Shown piece after piece: positions 1-13,200 of a stretch of 64,000 bases of DNA. Numbering within the stretch: position 1 is the first letter of the stretch; each line of letters opens with the position of its first letter. A program made the position numbers and the translations under genes. Source of the stretch: Lagopus muta (Eukaryota; Chordata; Aves; Galliformes; Phasianidae); assembly GCF_023343835.1 (NCBI RefSeq), contig NC_064433.1, positions 26,536,214-26,600,213 on the forward strand, read 5' to 3'. The notes under the pieces were generated by a model. The model saw only the letters and a list, made by a program, of their open reading frames with translations, did no database searches and was not told the origin of the DNA.

Positions 1-3000
1 TCAAAATACTCCTCTCCAGAAGGCAAATCATCTGATCCATGTCGGGGTCCACCTTCAGTTCAAATGAGCACTGAAATAGTAGGATAGGATTCAGCTCTGA
101 ATTAGCATAACTAAATGCAGAAGTCCAGATGTCAGATGTTACCTTGGTGCCTAAATTTCCATTACAGTTAATACAGCCTAAAAGAGATATTTAGCTACCA
201 GCCAAAGGCGCTGGATTTAGCTGCTCAGACTTTGGCATGGCTCAGTGCCATCTGAAATGCTCATACACAGTTGATGGAGCTGACAAAAACCTTTGAGAGA
301 CCAGCATCCTTTAAGAGAAGCGGCTGGGGAGCAGGATATCTTCAAGTATCTCAGATGACTCCTAAGACATCTGTGTGAGGAACGGAATAAAGTTTCAGGT
401 GTTTACTGTAGAGTCAGCTGAATGACTCTCTAGGATCCATACACTACAATGATTTTTTCTAGCAGAAGTTTAGACAATAGGTTTGTATATAGTGTACACA
501 CCGCAGCTCCTTGGTCCCTGGATGGTAAACCAGGTGGAGAATTGTGTTCCAAAGAACATTTGTAGCAAGGAGATGCCTTTGTTTCTATCTAAATAAATAC
601 AGAAAAGACCGATATATTTTTGGTTGTAAGTATCCTATATTACTCCACTCTTCACATAGAGAGAGTGAATCGATTGTGGATTGCAAATATCAAATGTAAT
701 TACAACCACTGGGTGACTTGGCAATTTGTAACCTATTACCTGTATCTTCATGAGCAAGAGTTGGAGAAAAGGAGCTGTAAACTCACGTTTGAGGCAGCTA
801 AAAATTTCTCTGGACAACATAACCTCGCTCACCAGTACTGATCTCTCCAGAATTCAGAGACAGGGATGGAACTGAGAGATGACAGCAGCAGAGGGGCATT
901 GCAGAGACCTTCGTCAGAGTTTCACACATGGCTTACTGGCTAGGCAGCTGAGAGCAGCCACTGACAGTTCTTTCAGAGCATGCCAGACAAATGTAATACA
1001 GGAATTGAAAACACTCAGTGTCTTAAATGAAAGTCAGTGACTGCTGACTCATTAAGAAAAATCAAGTCTGCACAGAACTGTCAGAATAAATTGTGTGTGG
1101 AAGAGTAACAGAGACATAATGAAGGTGCTTGTAAAGTGAGCAGGAGAAGTTACTGGTCACCAGGACACAAACCTCCTTTTACTCTTCTGAACAAGAAGAG
1201 TAAATAGATAAAGCAAAGGGATATGCGTATGGAGTGAGGATCTAAGCTAAGGAAGTGTTGTGTTACGAAATGTGCATTGGAATTACACTAGTGCAGCTTT
1301 TTCTCATACCAATCAGCACCACTCATTCTTCTGATTGGACTGTTTAAAGCCCAGTTGCCAGACCCAACTTGGTTAATTCCATGGCTTGTGATGGAACTGT
1401 TCTTTTAATGCTTCTGTCACTGAAATCTAGGAGTGAGACTTGCTAAGCTGAAGGACAGGTTAGACTTCCAAAAATACTTTTGTGTTAAAAGTATGCATTT
1501 GTTCATGTAATAGCTGAGTATCACTGTCTGCAATCTTAGCTGCGTCCTCTATTTAGTGGCAAGATTACTCCAGATTTAAAACAGATACTGATTTGGGTGT
1601 TTTAATAGAAGACAAGAAGACAATCCTCTGGGAAAACTGTGGGCATCATACAAAGACAGTATGCTCTAGCAAACCCAATTAGAAACATCTTCATGCTAAG
1701 TGAAGACGCTGAATTCTTACTTTAGAAACTGTATCCTGACTTTTTGAACTTACTAAACTACTCTGTTGCCCACCATGCATACCTGAAGTAACAAGGTCAG
1801 CTCTAACCTGATCCTTCCTCACGTTCCCTATTCCATGTTCAGTGAAATTACACACTGCTGTTCATTTTTTCATATGTACCTTTTCTTCTCTACTCAAAGT
1901 CAAGCAACCCACGTTATTTATAAAATACATCTTGACATCCTTTCTTAATTCTACCCTGAAAAATCACAAAAATCAGATTTTTGCTAGAAGCAGGAAAAGA
2001 AACAATTTCATATTGCTGATAGTCCTGATTTCACTTTGTAGGAACTTGAGTGACTCAGCACGACATTTCTCTTGATTAGGAAACATTTTGCAATTTCACT
2101 TTATGGTATATCAATAAAATTTTATCTTTCCCTTAGTGTGCTCTTCTGAGACGGACGTGCCATAAAACACATCCATGGGCTGCTGATTTACTCATAGTTC
2201 CCTCACTGATGTTTAACTCTGCTCAACACTCATATCGTTAATGTAAACCCTACCAACTCTTTCTTCCACCTCAGCTGAGGATCTGACTGAAAAAACTGAA
2301 ATCAATTTCTAATTTAGGAAGAATAGTAGCTGTTCTGGAAGAAAACTATTTAAAAGAAAAAAAAAAATCAACAGCAACAGCCAATCACTACGTGAAATTA
2401 ATATAATTACAAGAAGTACAGACTACAGCTTATTTTAGACAGTCGGATGTTCCAGTTAAACCACCAGCCAACGAAACAAAAAAACCCACAACCCCAAAAT
2501 TGTTGAACCTGTTTAATCAAAGCCAATGCAGATGCATGCGACTACACCTGCTCCCTTCCTTTGCAGCACTCTCAGCACCTGCTGATCCACTTCTATCTCA
2601 TTTTGTCTTGACAGAGTGAGAAATTGCTTCTTTGCCTGCTTGTCTGTGCAGTCAGGAGGCTGCTCTGACTTTCACAATACATTTTCGGCATCTTGTTGGC
2701 GTAATTTACCTTTGGAGCACCTGGGCCTAAGAGCAAATAAGAAAGGGGAAGCAAGAAGTGCCAGTGGGTGATGAGTAACGCCACGAGAATGCAAGTTCAA
2801 TACAAGTTAAAAGAAACTGATCCAAATATATCGCAGGGTGAATTAGGCTAGATATGGAAGCTTACCAGAACATGCATAAAGGTTTGAGCTTTAGCTCCTG
2901 CTCCTAGGGACTGCTATCTAATTCTCAATCACCATATAACGACAAATAATAACTCTCATTGACAGGGATCTATTTCAGGTAAAGGGAAGTGTGCAAAGGT

Positions 3001-3881
3001 AAAGCTATGGCTTTGACTCTTCTCAGACAGGGAAGGGCACTGAGCTGAGACTCACACACATTGGACTAAGGAAGGAAAAGGAACGCGCTACCGGTTTTGA
3101 AAGCAGTTGTGCATTTCATAGGAAGCCAAACCTGAACTCTGGAACTGCTTCAAATAAAATTTGAAGAGGAAAAATGGAGGTAGGAATATCTCGTTTTGAT
3201 CATCCTATGCTGTGAGCTATGCTATGAGCTGCATTGCTCTATTAACACTGGGGTGTTTCCAAACATGCTGAAGACCTTTTGTAACTTGGGGAACTTTTAA
3301 GTTCTGTCTCAAAGTAAACACAGTAACTTTAGTGGACAGTTGAATAAAGATTCTGAGGATTTAATTTGGATTTATGTGTCTACAATCTCCTAAAATAGTG
3401 GAATCTCAGTTCATGACCATACAAGAAGTCTACTTTGAAGTCTGTGGATTTTTGATTCTACCAAGACTGAAATTTTCCAATACATTATTAGGCTTCAGAC
3501 TGGCAGCATTCCATGCAGTCAGATATCCATGAGCCAGAGAGAGCTTTACTGAAGTTTCTGAGCCAGTTTTAAGAACAGTATGCATCTTATATATTAATAA
3601 TGAATAACAGTGCCACATTCTCTTTGAAGCAGTCTAAGTTTAAAAACAGCAAAATATGCTTTATGTAAGAGATCAAGAGTTAAAACGGATTGGCTCATGT
3701 ATGAAGACATGTTGTCTCAATTGTTCATGACTTTTACAAAATAGCCTTACAGTAGAACTTTGATTCTGACAGATTCAGAAAGAATAGAAGAAAAATCCTA
3801 TTTGTGAATAATGCCAGGAATGTTCTAAGAACCAAGCATAAAATCCAGCAGTTAATTTTAAAACAAAGCTGTAAGCTAAAG
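1..3881. other. Intergenic region downstream of ZNF277
   Basis: This is AT-rich sequence with stop codons in all frames at short intervals. I see no CR1, RNA gene or exon. By human synteny the next gene on this side would be IFRD1, transcribed in the same direction as ZNF277, with its promoter beyond the left edge. That is inference, and no IFRD1 exon is visible here. Confidence 0.7.
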
Positions 3882-3919
3882 GAAGACAAAACCAAAAAAG
3901 TGTACATGTAAATTTTATT
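3882..3919 (-). terminator. ZNF277 poly(A) signal and downstream element
   Basis: On the minus strand AATAAA lies at 3919-3914, 115 nt after the stop codon. About 10-18 nt later come CA dinucleotides suited to cleavage (around 3901-3907). These are followed at once by a U/GU-rich tract (TTTTTTGGTTTTGTCTT, 3900-3884). Signal, cleavage site and GU-rich element are in the expected order, giving a 3'UTR of only about 130 nt. Longer 3'UTR forms ending further left cannot be excluded. Confidence 0.75.
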
Positions 3920-4034
3920 TAGCATTTCCATACACGTAATATTTGTCCAGAGATAACATATATACCATATTTCAATATGAACGAAAGAATGTATTTTTTG
4001 TATTCCAGGAGAAACACTCAAAGATCATTCGAGG

Positions 4035-4227
4035 TCAACTTTTATCATGGCTGCTGTTCTCTTCACACAGTAGCTGGTTTAAAACGCTGCTCTGTTTGAG
4101 AGCTTTTAGACTGGATATATCTTCACTTAGAACAGGGACATCTTCACTTTGATCCTCAGGTATCAGATCTTCACTGTCTGACAGTGTACAGAGGAGTGTG
4201 TCATTTTCATAGGTAGGAAAATAATAC
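4035..4227 (-). CDS. ZNF277: ZNF277 coding exon 12 (C-terminus and stop)
   Basis: The acceptor is GTTGCTTCTAG. The exon encodes [20 protein letters not shown], an acidic tail, then the conserved [12 protein letters not shown]. It ends with a further ten residues ([10 protein letters not shown]) before TGA at 4037-4035. From memory the human protein ends at NQLLL, so the last residues look like a lineage-specific extension. Confidence 0.94.
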
Positions 4228-7200
4228 CTAGAAGCAACAAGGTGTGATAGAATAGAATATAACTAGATAGTCACATATTCTGGTTCAAGTAGGTTGGACT
4301 TATTTTATGAGATTAAATTAAAAAAAAAAAAAAAGAAAAATGAGAAAGTCTGGCTGTCTGCAATGAGTAGGCAGCATGCTCAAAAAATCAGCAGACACAG
4401 ACACCTTAGAAGTTATACAGAAGAGACAGCAACAAGCCTTCCCAATATTTCTTCCCCACACAGTCACGAGCGAAGCCTCAGATCCAGATCTGTCCCACAC
4501 CAAACACTGAATTGAGATTTTTTAAGTGAGAACAGTCCCTGTGGCATCAACCCCTAGGCTTGTGAAGCCTGCTTACGATCTGAATCAGTGGTATGTTATG
4601 CTCTCTCTCCACTTGCTACAGAGAAAACCACATGTAAAGAGCTCAAATTACAGATTTATTAGTTATATTTATTAGTTATTAGGTAGATACTATACAGATA
4701 CCTACATTAGATGTGCACAAGAAGGGGTTTGATTTGTTTCTAGTGTTTTTGTGTATCCACAGCACATCTCTACTATCAGTGACATACATGCCAGAAGCAG
4801 CAAACACACACAAAAGACCACTTTGCAGCAATGAACTTCTCTTGCATACTAACCTGACAGTGCAGGCACAACTCATGGTGACACTGAATCCAGCATGCAA
4901 CTAAAAGAGCAGGACCCCATGTTTATTTTAGCTTCAGACAGAACAGAGATTTCTAATTCTGAGCTGTTTTAACACAATTTCTCATCTGAGCTCTGAGCAC
5001 TGTAGCACTGGTAAAAACCAGAACTTTCAGCTTACTGCTTTACAGACATTATCAAGTAACGGTATAAATGCTGGAAGAAAGATGTTTGCCCTTACTGTGG
5101 TTGGTCCCAGGTAGACCTGACTGGCAGGAATGTAATGTGTTTTGTCTCTTCCATATGACTTATCAGTCCTCCTTTAGACTGAAATTTCTCCTGGCAGCTG
5201 TAACAACGACAATGATGGATTTCTCTCCTTATGAAGTTCACTAGCTTCACTTGCTGATAAAAGTTTAGACCTAAGGGAAAGGGCAGCATATCAGTACTTA
5301 AGAGATATAAAATTTAATTTACAAATGCTTTCTTGATTTAAACATAAAGGTTGATAAGGGTTACTGAAGACCAGCACTGCAAACTAACTGAACAAATGTT
5401 TCTTCTTAGATGAAGGGGAACCAGTTCTTATTTTACTGTAAAAATTACAGCTTGCTTCCTCCTAGTCTACAGCAGAATGCAAACACTGGCCAAACAAAGC
5501 TTAGACCCCAGCCTCCTAAGCTGCAAGCAAGTCTTAACAGGCATAATAATAATCTTAATAGCAATGATTATTCCAAGGCTGCAGAAGCCAGCCATGAGAC
5601 TTACAGAACGGCTGTTTGTAGGGGCTACTCTGAAAGAATCCAATGGTTGTACAGAAAATAGCACACATACTTGGCACTAACAACAGTTCCAGAAAAAGAG
5701 TGGTTTGGCTGTCTTTTGTAAGCCAGCTGAAACAGTATCTGTAATGGGAAAGTTAGGTGCCCATATAGAAATCAAATTGATACAGTCTCTTTCCAGTATT
5801 CTTATGATGTGGTTTTCTCCACACTAACAGCAAATGCTGACAAGTACAGCATCTCTTACTCACCAAGCTCTGATTTTATTTTAAGAAAGTCAAATCCATG
5901 TGATTTCTGGAGAAAAAAAGAAAAAAAAATCTAATTTCTGCTATTTCAACTAGGTCATATTAAACACAGCTTTTCATAGACTGACACAGACATACATAGA
6001 CATGAATGCATGGTATAACCCCCCCAAATGTTTTCTCACATCAGAAACGTTCACATTGTGTTAAACAGCAATGCTCCTGTTAGACAGTATATTGAAACTG
6101 AAACACAGGTGCTAACAATCAAACTTATTAAATCATTAAGCCACTTTAATATTAAAAATCCCACCTTTTTATTGTCTATATCAGTCTATACAGTTAAAAG
6201 TACCAGATATTCATAGTCTCATTGTAAAACTGAACACTGTAGATGTAGGTGCTACAGATGCAATGCCTTAGTTCTGCACTAAAGAAAGAGTTAAGCAGTT
6301 GAACTGATCTTAACAAAGATGCTACAATCCTACTCTTTAATTCAAAAGTGATGAAAGAACTGATATTTAAGAGTATTTGGTTAATGCAGAGGAGACCACA
6401 GAAGCAATATAGACTGAGTGCAGCCCCCATTCCCCTGTGCCACTCGGGAGGAGGAGCAGAAGAGGATGTAGGGCTGGGGAAAGTGTTTTTAGTTTGTTTC
6501 AGTTTCTCACTGCTTCAGCCCATAAGCAGCAAGCAATAATATTCATCTCCCTATGCTGAGGCTGTTTTGCCCATGATGGTAATTGGCGAGTGATCTCCAT
6601 ATCCTTATCTTGAGCCCTTTTCCAATGCATTCTCTCCCCCTATGTTTTTGAAGAGGGGGAAATGACAGAGTGGTGTGGTGGAGCATCAGTATGAAACCAT
6701 CACCGCAAGTCTTACCTGCATGTGAAGGTGCAGCTTTTCTGTGGTGTCTGCTTGTTGTTCACAGAACAGGCAAACTGCACACACAGGGTGCTCTTCCCAG
6801 TCAGACCAGTCTCTTATAATTAAGAATTAAAAAAAATAATCATTTAATCATGGAAAAGAGAAGAGACATTTTGTGAAAGAGCACTACAGATTCTGCTTTC
6901 ACAGCACAATAAATAAATCCAGAGAAACAAAATACTTTGAAGGAGTGGAAAAGTATGGATTTACAGCTGTATATATGATTAGAAATTGGTTTTCTGTCTA
7001 AAAAAAAACCAAACAAACCTGGAAATTCGAGGATAACGGAGCAGTTATTGCTGGGTACCTCCTGTGCTGCAGGCAGTACACCGTGCTTCAACTTCCCTCC
7101 ACTACTATCAGGATCTTACCTTCAGTTTCTAATCAGCTTGGCAAGTTATAAAAAATTGCTTTCAGAGTTTATTTTTATAAGGTCTTTCAAACTTTTCTAG

Positions 7201-10200
7201 TCTTTGAATATGTTAGCCACAGACACAAGCATCAAACACATTTTAATCAGTCTGATATTTATTCATCAAATATTATTTCTGAGCCACTCATTTATGCCAC
7301 ATTTAGATATGCATGCAGAGAATAAACACTAGCACTCGTCTGTTAAGATTCACAGTATTGCTTAGAGATGAAAATATGACTGTACTCCCTTTTTAATCAA
7401 CAGAATTAAGCTTAAGGAAGGTCAGGGAGCCTGGTGCCTACAAACCACTCCCTGTTTATCCAATTCTCTGCAGTCAAGGAAAACACCTTTGTAGTAATCA
7501 GAGAGCCTGGAGCCAAGAAGAGTACAGAGGAGGGGCAGATTTTGTCATCAGTCAGCACCACCAAATTTACTTCAAACTTACACCTAATTTTAAATCTGAG
7601 AAAATCCAGTTCACTTTTAAGTACAAAATAAAAGGCTTTGCCTACAACACTGTAAAACCTGAAAGATGTTGATGGAGCTATGTGTAAATTAACAAATAGG
7701 CTTGTGGTTGAAGTACGAAATTTATAGCCCTCATTGAAGAGAAATGCCTTTGATGAAAACATTTTGGAGTTGATTACACAGGCTTAAATGAATTTTAACT
7801 GTGTACTAACAATGCACAGCATTTTTCCTTGTAAGTGCTTTCAACAGTAATGCTCTTACAGTTCTTTATAAGGGCACATAAATAGATCTTACTCCTCAAG
7901 GTTATCTAGTAATTCCCGATCATCCTCTGACTGCACTTCCTCCCAGGACTTTCCAAATTCCTGGGGAAAAAAAGAAGAAAAGGAAAAATAAAACATGTAT
8001 TGACTCTCACCACATTTTTCGTATCAAGTGAAGGAACATTTGGGAGGTCATGGTGTTTCTGTGAGCTAAAGGCAGTCATACAGCACTGTCCTAGTAATAA
8101 CTTAAAATAAGAATTTGTATTATCTTTTAGTGGGACATTCCCCACACTACATCTGGGAAGAAGGTGATTTAGCACAGAGCTCCCAAGAAGAGCACCCAAG
8201 CAGTGTGTAAAGCCAGTGTTGCAATACTACTAGTTAGTTCCCAACACTGTTCTGTTTGCCATCACGCTTGCTCAATGTAAGCATACCTACTCACAATGTT
8301 CTGTCCTTCCTTTCACCCTCTGCACTGTTTATTTATACTTAAAAGATCTTCAGCCATCACCATACTTTTGTGCAGCTACAGCACAATGGCAGGCCATCTC
8401 AGCATGACTGCGATATAAATAACAGACAATAAAGAGCTGAAGTACCAGCAGTGATCTTTAGCTAGTGTTTTTCTTTCCACTGACAGGTTCTTCCTGCCTT
8501 TGAAAGCAAACCAGAGCCAACTAACCAGTACTGAAATAGCGCTTCTGAATTCGTGCCTTTCATGTCTGTGAGGTGCTCACAAAGATCACAGCGGATGGTC
8601 TCATCTCCAGTAAGGGAAGGTGGCAAATAAAAAAGGTCACTCTTTCATTTATTTTATTCCAATAACCTCTCTAATAAATATATGTAATAAAATCCTTAGT
8701 AACAATTGTTATTCGTGTCTTTATGGTTGTTTGGAGAAATAATGAAAAGATATCCATCATTTAACAATTTAATGAGAATTTTTAAAGCTGTTACTGTCTA
8801 TCAGATAAATGATACACAAATGTCTCTAGACAGCTCTAAACATAATGCCATTATAGATTACAGAATGAAAATTCAGTAATTAATTCAGGGATGCTACACG
8901 GTAGTGTGCAAACTCTCTGAGTTACGAGGGAGACTCATTAATGTCACCATTACTGTGAGATAACATGAAGCCATTAACACATCTCACCACATGTTCTCAC
9001 AGCTGTACACTAGTTTCCTATGGCTTCTAATGTTAACACCTTAATGAGAGGATAGCTGCTCACAACCATGCAAAAGGAAGAATGCTCACAGTTGTTCCCT
9101 TAACAGCTTGGAGTGTATGTTCACAAAAGAGCATATTCAAAACAGAAGCCAATATTAAGCTTCAACTTTTAATTAAAGGTGAAAGGGGAAAAGAACTAGG
9201 CACAAGCTTTGTTAGTCGCTGTTTCTTTATGGTATTTCTGCAAAGAAACCAGCAAAGGCCCTTGTAAGAAGTCTGTTTCCCTTATCTACTTGTATTCAGA
9301 GGAGAGAAAAAGGCAAAAGGAAAAAGCTATTCAGAACTTGTATCAATGGAAAATTCCAAGGTAAATGGATAACTGGGGACACAATGATGAAAGTGTCAAA
9401 ATACAGAAACTGAGCAATTGGATGGGAAAGAGTTCTTCGAAAGATTTTTAAAGCTTTCAATCTTTTTTAAAGCATTACAGCTTGATAAGCATTTGGGACC
9501 AAGGCTGGCTTTGTTATATATTCAAGTTCCCTTGCCCTTTCATCTGAGATGCAAGAGCTCTCAGTAACATCCCTAGAGATTCCTAAGAAATTTTTAACAA
9601 AACCTGAACAAAAAAAAAAACCCTAGACTTGACATTTTTATAGTTTAAATAGAAAATGCATGACTGAAAGAACTAAAGGCCTTGCTATATATCCAAGTAA
9701 AACCAACTACTTCTTGAATACACGCTGCATACCTTATGGTGATGAGGGTCTTGCAGATGAATGAGGAGAGCATGCAAATGGGTGTGGTTTGAGAATTTCT
9801 TCTTCTAAAATGAAGTCTAAATGTATAGAGATTAACTGCCTCCCCAGCACTTTATCTCCTCAACTTGAGCAGAGCTTCAAGGGTTCTGCTGGGAGACGGC
9901 CAGCATGCTTCACTGAGGCAATATACCCCAACATGAGTAGTGTTGAAATGGAAGAAATCAGGCAGGCAGCTGCTATCTCAAGCATTTTTCCCCGAACAGC
10001 AATTACTGAACTACATGCAAATAGACCTTTAGGCCTGGGAAGCTCAGAAAATCCAAACAGCTGCTGCTTTCCCTGCAAACTTCCCCATACCCTTTTTCTC
10101 ACCTGCCTTATTATGATCATCTGATTTGCTTTATATTGCTGCAGAATTTAGTGATGCTTTATCATAAAAAGGCTTACCCCATCATTAGTTTATAGACACT

Positions 10201-13200
10201 GGATTAATTTTAACATGAAGTGTTTCCTTCTTGGTGATTGCATCTCTCCTTGAAGAGAAATGAACGTGAACATTTCATTAAGACTTGAACTATCACCAAC
10301 TGAAGGAGGTTTTCCATTTACTATTTTACAAAATGTGCACTACTTAAGTCAGAACAGGCTAAATATAGATAGTAACCCCTATAACTCTTCCTTTCCCCCT
10401 TTAGCAACAGCTAATAACGATGACTCAGGGCTTGGCAATACGAAAATATCACAGATGAAAAGTAAAGCCATTTTGAAAACCAGTTTTCTAGTAGGTGATA
10501 AGTAGCATTTTCAGCTAACTGAGTCATATGCACATTCGTTATGGCGATGTTACATTACTACAGATAAGTGCCATTAGACAACTTGAAAATAAACATCATC
10601 ATCTACTACAACACATACTCTATGCTTAAAGTGCTGACAGTGACCATCTCTCAAACCTACAAAGGAGGGCCCTCTCACTTTAGGTCTGCCTAGTTTAGGT
10701 CTGCCTCAGTTTTCTGGGTTGGAACAGGAGAGTTTTACTACTGCCTTGTTCTTTTCTGACTCCCAGCACGTATCACAGACTCCAGAGTTCTTCCCTCCCT
10801 ATTTTTAGTTGATCTTTGGTACAAGATGACTCACGGGGACACAGGCTAAGAAAGGCACAGAGACAAAACTAGGTAGGAAGTTTTTTTGGAGAAGAGAAAA
10901 ATAAAGTAACCCAAACATATCTCTGAGATGCATTGCTGCTCAGTTCTTCTGCCTGATTTTTTTTCCCTCCAATTTATAATTCAAGCATTTTGGAATAGTA
11001 TAGGGTTGATGATACCATCTTTCATACTTACACAATACTGAAAAAAGATCCCCAAATCCACTGTGGAAGTGACACCAATGCCTTTTGAGTCATTTGCATC
11101 ATTGCAAAGCTCCCATTCTAATTCAGTAAGTACCTAGTAATAAACTTTTGATACTTAAGAAATAAATCTATTACATATGCACAAAAAAACCCTTTTATAT
11201 GTGACAAAAAAACCCTTCTATTCTTACTGACTGTAAGATGTAATAAGGTATTTTTACACTAACCTGTGAGCAAAAGAATGTATGGATAATATGGGGTAGA
11301 TAAATCAAAGCAGTCTGTGGGTCATGACAGAAGTCATAACAAAATCTCAGAATACCAAAACATTTACAAAAGAATTTGCAATATTATTCATTGCTATACC
11401 AAATAGAAAATTTTGGAGAGCGAATTACTGACATACAAAAAATATAACTTTTGTTATGAAAACATGTCCTCATAACTTTACTAAAACATCAAGTAAAAAG
11501 AAAAGTTGAGTGGATGGACAGAAAGAATGAAGGGAAAGCCTACTGCTCTAGAAGAAGTCAATGGAAGTTTTGCCATGAACGTAAAAACACAAGTAAGAAC
11601 TGTCCAGAAGATTGTAAGGTAATGCAATGGGCACTCTCAGAACATCAGAACAAAAAGGTTTTAAACCCCTCAGTGCAAAATAAAGGCAATTGCCAGTTCT
11701 AGCTAAAAAAGACTATTTTACGCAGTGCTTGGTGAAGATAATATACAAAGGGAAAAAAAAAGCACATTAACATCTATACAACATATACAACTTTGCTTTA
11801 AAAGGCGTCTGTAAGATCTTGCACTAAATAATTATCTATTTAAATAGTTTAAGTTTCAGTTGCTGATAAAAAAGCTTTATGGAACACAACCTAAAAGCAA
11901 AGTGGATAAGATTGATGTTTATCATTAGAGACCTACTTAGTCTCACAGCTTCTTTATGATGAAAACAAACAGGACCAAACAGGCATAAGGGAAGATCTTT
12001 ATTACATTCCCAAATTCAAACCTTTCTGTGAAAACATACAAAAAAATAAATAAATTGTAAGTTTAAATCTTTTGGTCAAGATTAAATCTTTAGTAAATAT
12101 TGAAAGTATATCTGTCAATTCAAATAAAATACTCAATCTGTGTCTGTAGTGTGAAATTGCATAATTCCCCTGCGTGTCTGGAGCAATGGGAATAATGGAT
12201 CCTTAAGACTTCCTGAGATGTCAGTAAAGCTTGATCGTATTCATCAGAAAGGAAAATCCTGTGGTAAAGTGTGAGGAGCTCGGGGAGAGGATGTAAAATG
12301 ACTTCAAGTCATTAGAAAACACACTTTGCATAACATCCAGAATTCAATGAATTTTAATTCAGATTGAAAAAAGTCTTATCGTATTAATTTAGTTTACTGT
12401 ACACTACATATAGTGTGATAGCAGAAGATAATAATGGTATTTCTCCTTAGAATAAGGCCAACCTACTGAGCCCTCAGTGAACAAATTAAGGTTCTTCCCA
12501 TTAATTTCTTTTCCTACTTTGTGCAAAAATAAGGGGTTTACCAAAAGCTATTTTGAGAACACATGCTCTATACAACATAGGAGAATTCCAACATTTTCAA
12601 GTTAACAAAAAATTTGGTCCCATGTTAACAGTGTGCAAATACACACTATGTACACACAAATACACACAAATATACACACTATATAGTGAGCAATTCTGTA
12701 AATGTTTAAGGCAGAGTTTTTCATTTGTTTTAAAAGAAGAAATGTAAAAAATTCTGATTTGGAGACAATTTGAAGGATCAGAAACAGAGTAGAAACAATC
12801 TGCTGCATAGAATGCAGTGAAAGACAAAATGTGTGCAAAAAAACCCAAATAATGGCTGTAGCACAGTGCATACAGTCAGAGAAGAAATGGTGAAAAGTGT
12901 CCCAGAAGCTGCACAAGAAGCTCACCCTCAGAAACCTTGCACATGCAGCCTCCATCTTGGTAGACTGACATTTTTTATTAGAATGACATTTGCTATCCTC
13001 TCTCTGTAATATCAAGGAGGTGAAAAATATGTCTCTAAGTTATTTCAATAAATAGGCAATATCTGAACTGGTTCAGGCTGGTTTAAGAAGACACTCTGCA
13101 AAGTCCTACCCAGAATCCCAACAATAACTACAGAGGTCCAGGGCACTGGCTTGAGCCCTGTCCTAGAATCATAGAATCATAGAATCACAAGGTTGGAAAG

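Larger units (their letters stand above)
4228..7892 (-). other. ZNF277: ZNF277 introns 8-11 and interspersed short exons
   Basis: Introns 8 (6813-7892), 9 (5907-6715), 10 (5271-5863) and 11 (4228-5095) are each about 0.6-1.1 kb. Apart from an A-tract at 4320-4334 they contain nothing I can name. The compact 3' half of the gene contrasts with the long 5' introns. Confidence 0.8.

Noticed and set aside
1-3881. IFRD1 exons expected by synteny
   Set aside because: No matching coding sequence is seen on either strand.
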